Positions 57,560 through 64,000 of a DNA stretch of 64,000 nucleotides are shown in pieces. Source of the DNA: Lytechinus variegatus (taxonomy: Eukaryota; Echinodermata; Echinoidea; Temnopleuroida; Toxopneustidae). The notes beneath the pieces were generated by a model. That model did no database searches and was not told the origin of the DNA. It worked only from the letters and a program-made list of their open reading frames with translations. Positions within the stretch are counted from its first letter, which is position 1. Every line of letters begins with the position of its first letter. The position numbers and the translations under genes were made by a program. The stretch is from the NCBI RefSeq assembly GCF_018143015.1, contig NC_054741.1, positions 54,327,048 to 54,391,047 on the forward strand, given 5' to 3'.

Positions 57560-57935
57560 ACTGGATAATCGTAGGAGAGGTTTACGGTGCACCATATGGT
57601 GAGTGCTAGAAGGACTAAGAATAGGATAGAGGTAGAAGTGAAATGGAGAGGCGGAGAAGTGGAAGGTTGTCAGTCAGTCTTCCCTCCTGATGAGCGACAG
57701 TCAACCTGTCGAAACGCCAAATCTTCTCTCCTGTCTACAACTCCACTCGCCGACTCAAGCGAGTCGTCTTTCATCTCTCCATCTACTCTAGCCTCTCAAC
57801 TTTTCGACACTCGGTTCAGAAATGAATGCTCCACTTTTCAGCTTTCTAATTTCATATTCATTTCATTTCTACCTCTATCCATTTTTTTAATGATGATCAG
57901 TATCAAAATTCTCTTCATCTTTATGGAATCATAAA
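57560..57935 (+). mobile_element. Retroelement-like fragment with hammerhead-like core
   Basis: ctgatga at 57687-57693, then cgacag-tcaac-ctgtcg pairing, then gaaa at 57711-57714, reproduces the conserved order of a hammerhead ribozyme core with all core letters present. One unpaired g follows the first box, as in the tails of many Penelope-type repeats. Stems I and III are not convincing. The surrounding open frame has no recognisable protein domain. Confidence 0.3.
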
Positions 57936-58082
57936 AAAAAATCAATTTTTTTTTAAACATTACTTAATCATCTTTATTGCAATAAAAACAAAACAAGAGG
58001 AAACAAAAGAAAACTAGGTTGCCACTACCGTCAGTAGCAGTAGCTTTTTCTTATCATCATGATTGTCTTCATCGTCATCATC

Positions 58083-58098
58083 TCTGTAAATCATCACC

Positions 58099-58129
<31 letters not shown>

Positions 58130-58275
58130 CCATCATCATCACCATTAACATCATCATCATCACCATCATCATCATCGTCGTCTCGTCGTCACCATCATCA
58201 TATAATCTGCACGATATTCCTCATCATCATCTTTTTCATCATAATAGTCGTAGTCGTCATCATCATCATCATCGA
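58083..58275 (+). repeat. (ATC)n trinucleotide repeat
   Basis: Imperfect caccatcatcatcatc units; the P/S-rich and H-rich frames are artefacts. Confidence 0.9.
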
Positions 58276-58895
58276 AGTAATAGTTAACATACAGTAAACC
58301 TTTCATTATCATACCAATCTTTTGTCATCACGGTTATGATCATCATCGTAACCTGTATTTAATTAGTATCACCTTCAAATAACAATGCCATGAACATCAT
58401 AAATACGCTGATATATTAAGATAAACAAGTCAGTTTGTGGTACAATGAACTAAATTCAAGAGGTTCTTATATTCATTAAAAAGGCTGCAATACATTTGGC
58501 CATTTCCATTTTTAAACAGAATCAATGGAATTATAAATCAATCAAATATTCTGGTGGTGGGGGTGCTCACAATCACAAGTGAATAAATAAAGTATTCGAG
58601 AGATATTGAAAGTGCCACCGACAACATTTCTCTGTCAAATGTCACTAGAACCCCCCCCCCAAAAAAAATGTGCTCGGGTAAATCCTAATGATAAGACATG
58701 TTCAAATTTCGGGCTCAATATCCCAGCCTGTAAACCAAAATTGATGATTGCATTTCTTTGGTACATTTTTATACTGTGTACCGTATATACATACATGGAT
58801 GACCGAATGTGAGCATATTGAACGTGATTAAACGTAATTAGAATGGCTACCTGTCCTCACGATCCCATGGTAATTATTCCGAAGCAAAAGTTACT
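58276..58895. other. Non-coding intergenic sequence
   Basis: AT-rich. A C-run followed by an A-run at about 58650. No gene seen. Confidence 0.35.
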
Positions 58896-58899
58896 TGAA

Positions 58900-60105
58900 A
58901 CTTTGAAACAAATTTAACTTGGATAAAAAGAGAAAACTCAAGTAAGCAAAATGCCGAAAAGACCATAAGAATCCGACGTAAAGTAAGAAAGTTATGAAAT
59001 TTAAGTTTCGCTTGTTTTTCACAATGCAGTAAACCGATATGCGCAACACGTATAAGGAAACCCGCAACATCCGCAGTTTCACACTCTTATGTATTTTACT
59101 ATATGAAATCTGGAATATTTTCATTGTATCCATGTCAGATTGTCGAACAAGGTTTGAATTCTCTCTCTCTGCACATATCGAGGGCGCAGGATGACTTTCT
59201 TAAAATTAGCTAGCGAGCGAAGCGAACGAACATTCCCCCCTTTTTAAATAAAAATATATGCTTACAAGTGAGTTTGTATATAAAAAAATGATATGACACT
59301 CACTCTCTCCCTTTCTATTTCTCTTTCTTCGTCTTTATGTTTTTTTCTAAGACAGGAAAGTTTGGGATCCAGTGTTCCCAAGCCCCCATCTATGCGCCCG
59401 TGATTGTCATTTTTTCAAGCAATCTGCTTATGATGACAATCCTTCTCATGCAAATTTTTAATATCATATAGTTAATCATTTTTGTCTGGAATTATCTTTT
59501 TAGTACTCTTTATTTATAATTCATGCCAAAAATGTTAACATATTATGTTTAATATGTTATGAAAAATGGATTATACGAATGTTATGGATGCAGAAGAAAA
59601 CAATGAATCAAATCAAAATCATTTTTATTGTAAGCTATCCTGATTAAATCATAAGAGTCCTTATTGTTAAATCTGTAAAAATTAAATATTCCATGAATAT
59701 TCACTTATGAAACATTTCCCTTTATATTAAACTGTGACATCATTTCGGTGTATGTGATTCCTTGTGTGTTATGTTGAAAAATTATCCTTTTTTTTGCTAT
59801 TGTAACTATTTTCATGTACATTATGTAAACATAATATTGACTATGTATCAATGAAGTTTGATTAAGTCAATTTAATTCAGTTTAATATACAAAAGAACAG
59901 TAAAACTGTAACATCTGCTCTCTCATTCGCATTATCGTCCGTGTCGTCGACATAACTATATATTTTGTGAGAATAAGCGGACCTTTGAAATGTCAAAACA
60001 TTCTTATTTTACATCATATTTTGATGAAAATTTGTGTGTAACGCTTGTTTAATTTTGTTTTTAATCCACATCAGATCTTTCAAGTCCAGTCGACTTCTTC
60101 TTTAA
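58900..60105. mobile_element. TTAA-type palindromic MITE split by a later insertion
   Basis: The left part has taaagtaagaaagttatgaa and tttaagtttcgctt. The right part has cttattttacatcatatttt, ttgatgaaaattt, and an end reading caagtccagtcgacttcttc before TTAA (60102-60105). Between about 59170 and 59885 lies unrelated sequence ending in a LINE-like tail (tgaagtttgattaagtcaat), so a retroposed fragment probably inserted into the MITE. Confidence 0.5.
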
Positions 60106-60109
60106 TATA

Positions 60110-60383
60110 TAATCCAAAGTTGTGTTTTAAATATGGTTGCCAATGTGAAGCATAATTGCAGAAGTCCAAACTTTGGAACAAACATGTACGTGTGTGTCAC
60201 GAAAAATACTAATAGCTTTCTGTGAATGATATCTCTTCCTTCCCTCAACAATAAAGCATGGGAGAAGAGTCTGAAAACATAAATAAACACAATGTGTAAA
60301 CAAAATTTTGACAGTTTTAGCGCCCATAGTTTCTGCACAGATTTAGGCCATAGTTTAAGTTAAAACCATCTTCAGAATACTGA
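60110..60383. mobile_element. MITE, CATATTCTGAAGTCGGG family, degraded copy
   Basis: The right end ttaagttaaaaccatcttca followed by gaatac, and inner cataaataaacacaatgtg / cttttggc-like blocks, resemble the family at 49736-50047. The left end is poorly preserved. Confidence 0.4.
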
Positions 60384-60952
60384 CATGTGGTCTCCGAGAT
60401 GGATTGGGCCATTTAGGCTGATCAATCGCAACCCGAGACCAACGGTCATAGGCATCGATCGATATTACAAACAACCCTATGGCCTTTCTTTGAATAGCGT
60501 TGAAGCTGTTGTAAGTTTTCCGCTGTCAATATTGGAATACATCTTTTAAATCTGAATCAATACAGCAGGAAATAGCCTGCAATACATGATTTTTGAGTTA
60601 CCAAATACATGGCACTCTAATCGTAACCTTATCAGTTGTGGCGTCCATCATCATCTATTCAAGAAAATGGACACCCCTTCTGCGAAGAACACAGTGTCCC
60701 ACAATCTTTTCACTTACTGCACTTTGTGACGATGTGCTTCAGATTGTTCTAACTTGACAATGTAAAGATATCTTCATACAGTGAACACCTCCCACAGTGT
60801 GACTGCTCCAAGTGGACAATGTGAAAATGTTATTCAAAGTGTGGTACACCATGCGAATTACAGTTTCACACACTGAATGCACTGTGGATCACTAATACCT
60901 TTCCAGCAAGTTTCTTTCTTCATGTGCACTGCAACTAAATCTAAACAGGGTT
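60384..60952 (-). other. 3' flank of the KY-like gene
   Basis: No coding sequence. Presumably includes the 3' UTR of the minus-strand gene. Short imperfect repeats of cacagtgt/acagtgtg lie at 60690-60890. Confidence 0.35.
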
Positions 60953-63016
60953 TCAAGAAAATGAAGAAGATCGAAGTTGTTTATCCGATGTAGATGAGAT
61001 TGACGGATCATAGATAACGATCCAGGACCCAATCGTATTCCATTCATACGCCTCTCCTAATGTCATAATACGAATGGCATATACATTAGGCTCTGGGAAA
61101 ACGAAGTGAAATAAAGTTAAGAAGACGGAATGCTGTTTGATAGCCTTGGTTTGCACGGTGATGACGTCGTAGCCGTCACGCGTTGCTGATGTTACATCGT
61201 ATCTGAATGTCCGTCCGACGTCAGAATCATAGGAGATGTCGATGTGGCCCTTACCATCGCTCGTTTCCAGCTTGGACACGGAGGTCCTCATGCCAAGTCT
61301 GTAGAAGATATCATTGGGTCCGCAAATGAGACCTTCCACAGGGAATCTTGGTTTGTTAGACATCGTACGCACTACGAGAAGCCATCCGCCAACACGTTTA
61401 TTCTGGGTACATTCTTTCGGACGTGCGTACACCTGCAGGACGAAGTAGCCAGTCTCTCTCATCCGGATGTGGAATGTCGTGACAGATATCGATTTCGATG
61501 AATCGCTAGTAGTGTGGATGATGACACGGCGGCTTTGAAGGCGATCTTCCTGTTTGACGTCCTGCAGACAGCAAGACAAAACTAAGTCCTTGCTCGTCGG
61601 CCAGCTCATCTTCAGTTGGACTTCTCCTTCAGTGGCTATGATCGTGGAGGATGAGTGCCCCGACGTCACCTTCATACCGTAGTCCGCAAAGTTCTCATTC
61701 GGACCCCAAACATTGAATCCCATTGTTTGCGAGAAAGTCATAGTGTATAGGGTCTCTTTTTCTCCAGTATCCTTGATCAGGTACTCCCCTTGTCGACTGT
61801 AATCCTTGCCAGATGTGTTGATCAGCATACGCAGGACATACCGTCCCGGAGCGGGGCAAAAGACGTGTACCATCACCCTATCTCCAACCCTCTCCATATA
61901 CACATGATTGGAAATGAAGCGTTGGAAGTTGTCAACATTGAAGAACCTGTACACTAGTTTTACTCTGTAATCATCGGTGATAAACCCTACAACAGCCTTG
62001 CCGTACTCGGCATCCAAAAACGGCGAAACATGCGTCAAGGGACGAACTTGAGCACAGGTGATCATTGACCCGCACATTCCTGAGTCAGGGCAAATGAGAG
62101 GAGGATTCGTCACTCCTCCTTTGGCGATGATTGTGAATGCTACCAAGTGACAGTGTCCCGTGTCTATAACGGTTGGAGGCAAAATTGCATTTGGATCGCG
62201 ATCCCTACCAATGTCACAAACCAACTGCCCGAAGACCTTGAAGTCCCAGATGCCATTGTGTGGCAGATTGAGGTCGCTATGTAAAACGTTGCCATCCCAC
62301 CACTGTACCGCATGATCCCGGTGGTCGATGAAGTCCGTTGACGCCGTCAACGACGTCCACGTTATCATAGGAACAGAACTCGTCATAGTGATGCGGACAT
62401 GGTTTTGGTCATCTGCGCGTATCACTCCAAGGTTATGACTTTGGACCTTCAAGTTACAGAGAGATGCCAACGCTCCAAACGTGGGTTGGATATTGAAATG
62501 TTGCAGTGAAGTGTAAGGGACGGGCTCACCGTATCTGTCCAGTGGCGCAGGTAGATGTCGAGAGTGGAAGTATTGCGGATCAGCTAAAAACTCATACTCT
62601 CTGAACTTATCTGGACAGCATGAAGAATCTGATGGAAATAATGATTAAAAATAATTTGGTGGGTAAAAAATACGAGACATTCTGTGCATTAAAAAATCTA
62701 CATAATTCTGTCTTTCAAGAAATGAAACTATACCCAGCGTATATTCTGAGAACGTGAACATACATATTAGTAACTGCAGAGAATATTTCGTGAAATACCC
62801 CTAGCTGATTGCACACCAGAATAATCGTACAATCCGTGCTAAAGAGACAATAGCGACATATTTCTGTTACCTGAGGGGTAAGATGCAGCCGTACAATCTG
62901 AAAGATACCAGCGACCATTAAGACGTATTCTATTCCAGGCATGCGCAAAGGGTGTCTTGCCAGGCAGAAGGTTTTTGGTGTATCCCACAACCACCTCACA
63001 TGTGAGACTTGCCAAA
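60953..63016 (-). CDS. KY-like: Kyphoscoliosis-peptidase (KY/hillarin) family protein, last two exons
   Basis: Exon 63016-62871 (146 nt) and terminal exon 62628-60953 join in frame (split codon G|AT, Asp). The first encodes TCEVVVGYTKNLLPGKTPFAHAWNRIRLNGRWYLSDCTAAS. In this the HAWN histidine and WYLSDCT aspartate correspond to the second and third catalytic positions of the transglutaminase-like core. The large exon, about 558 codons, starts with a link segment (DPQYFHSRHLPAPLDRYGEP) and continues as beta-rich repeats of the KY C-terminal type, marked by WGPNENFADYGM and CGPNDIFYRLGM. KY proteins act at muscle Z-discs or the cytoskeleton; enzymatic activity is unproven in many members. The Cys-bearing exon was not found and should lie right of the window. 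No signal peptide can be judged. Confidence 0.8.
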
Positions 63017-64000
63017 CTGCAGAAGGAAAATGATTTTGCAATTAAAAAAAAGAGTAGAAGTAAATACGCTTTTTTTTAAAGATGCACCTTCGAAAATAAA
63101 AAAGGGCACACTTCGTGTTTATATACTGAAAACCCATATTTGAGCTTATTCTGACGGGTTCTAAAGGATAGGTATGGCCATCTTGATTTATATTTTGTAA
63201 TAAACACGGCGCATGCCAGCATATGCCATCTTTCGAGGCAGAGTATGATAAGGATTATCTGTATTAACTCGGAGAAAAATTATGTTCATTTTGGCTGATG
63301 TAATAGGTTGCTGTATTTACATACTCTTAGGCAATATCGTATTTGGGTTAGGGTACCATCAGTCAGTCACACAGCACAACCGACTCCAACAAGCCCCAAA
63401 CCCACCACATACAGTTTCTCAAAGCCCATTCCGAGCCCAGACTCTGATGTAATTCCAATCTTTAAATTATGAGAACAACAATCGACCGTAAATCCACTTC
63501 TACATATGCACTGCCCCTGCTACTAAATCAAAATTATATCACGAAGAAAAATAAACTTATTATGACTAGGTAACAATAAACAATACTCAATGACAGGAGC
63601 CAAGGAATTGTCTTAAAAGTGGAAGGAGGGGGAGGGGGGTAGGGCTAAGCCGAGGAAAGTGAGGGGATGGGCTGATTATGCCCCAAGATACATCAGATGG
63701 TAATTCTTAAGTTTTTGTACATGGTTTTGTACCCCTTCCACCACCTCTGCGGCCCCTGAATAAATCTATCGACACCGTTTTAACTGTCGGGATCGTCTTC
63801 AACATTTCAAGTCGATTACGACTAATGCGACCATTCAAACCAAATTCCTATACTTCCTTTCATCAATGGGTTGACTCGAAGTCCGACTCGACTCTCAACA
63901 TAAAATAATGATTATACGCCGGTGTGAGCTTCAATCCTTTTCCAACTAAACTGTGAAATACGCCTTTGCACATTCGAGATTGACTCCACAATTTAATTAC
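63017..64000 (-). other. Probably intron of the KY-like gene
   Basis: I read both strands for the family's catalytic-Cys segment and found none. A G-rich stretch lies at 63625-63650. No other feature seen. Confidence 0.35.

Noticed and set aside
57587-57934. 115-codon frame, S/T-rich.
   Set aside because: No recognisable domain; it contains the hammerhead-like repeat tail, so more likely retroelement debris.
1-64000. Retrovirus, LTR element or Polinton.
   Set aside because: No paired long terminal repeats with gag/pol-type frames, integrase, capsid or protein-primed polymerase motifs were recognised; the only reverse transcriptase is LINE-type.

Overview
The window looks like nuclear DNA of a marine deuterostome, most likely an echinoderm and plausibly a sea urchin. 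This is inference from five things: AT-rich sequence with widely spaced multi-exon genes; frequent tacatgtac and taggccta words; many short palindromic DNA elements; tRNA-derived SINEs; and CR1/Rex1-like LINE debris. No bacterial-style operons, CRISPR arrays, rRNA genes or true tRNA genes were seen.

Five host genes can be supported. (1) Minus strand, 2313-1705: first coding exon of an SLC15A4-type proton/peptide-histidine transporter; the rest lies beyond the left edge. (2) Plus strand, 14474-21643: seven coding exons that join in frame to a 373-residue protein resembling vertebrate PRR11 in length, proline-rich centre and C-terminal motif order. (3) Plus strand, 28062-39910: four coding exons giving a 965-residue protein with three AT-hooks and nine C2H2 zinc fingers. 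(4) Minus strand, 52796-51675: a single-exon seven-helix membrane protein, possibly PRRT3/4-like. (5) Minus strand, 63016-60953: the last two exons of a kyphoscoliosis-peptidase (KY/hillarin) family gene, carrying the His and Asp of the transglutaminase-like core. Its 5' part lies beyond the right edge. The genes share no obvious pathway.

By region: 1-4.5 kb holds the transporter exon, a TTAA-flanked palindromic element beside its splice donor, and a CpG-rich possible promoter. 4.5-14.4 kb is repeat-rich, with a tandem 1.1-1.4 kb duplication and a 700-base pyrimidine tract. 14.5-21.6 kb is the PRR11-like gene. 21.6-28 kb holds its 3' flank, a GAT microsatellite joined to a ~160-bp satellite-like array with nuclear-receptor DR1 words, and a three-copy ~290-bp repeat. 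28-40 kb is the zinc-finger gene, whose long introns hold a perfect 42-bp-arm hairpin, a fold-back element and a nested transposon. 40-51.6 kb is almost all mobile DNA, including a 5'-truncated LINE reverse transcriptase. 53-60.9 kb is repeats.

The most distinctive content is the density and nesting of non-autonomous palindromic elements, the DR1-bearing array, a tandem array that spans the zinc-finger stop codon, and the perfect hairpin. All family names come from reading the sequence and from memory of the families; no search was run.
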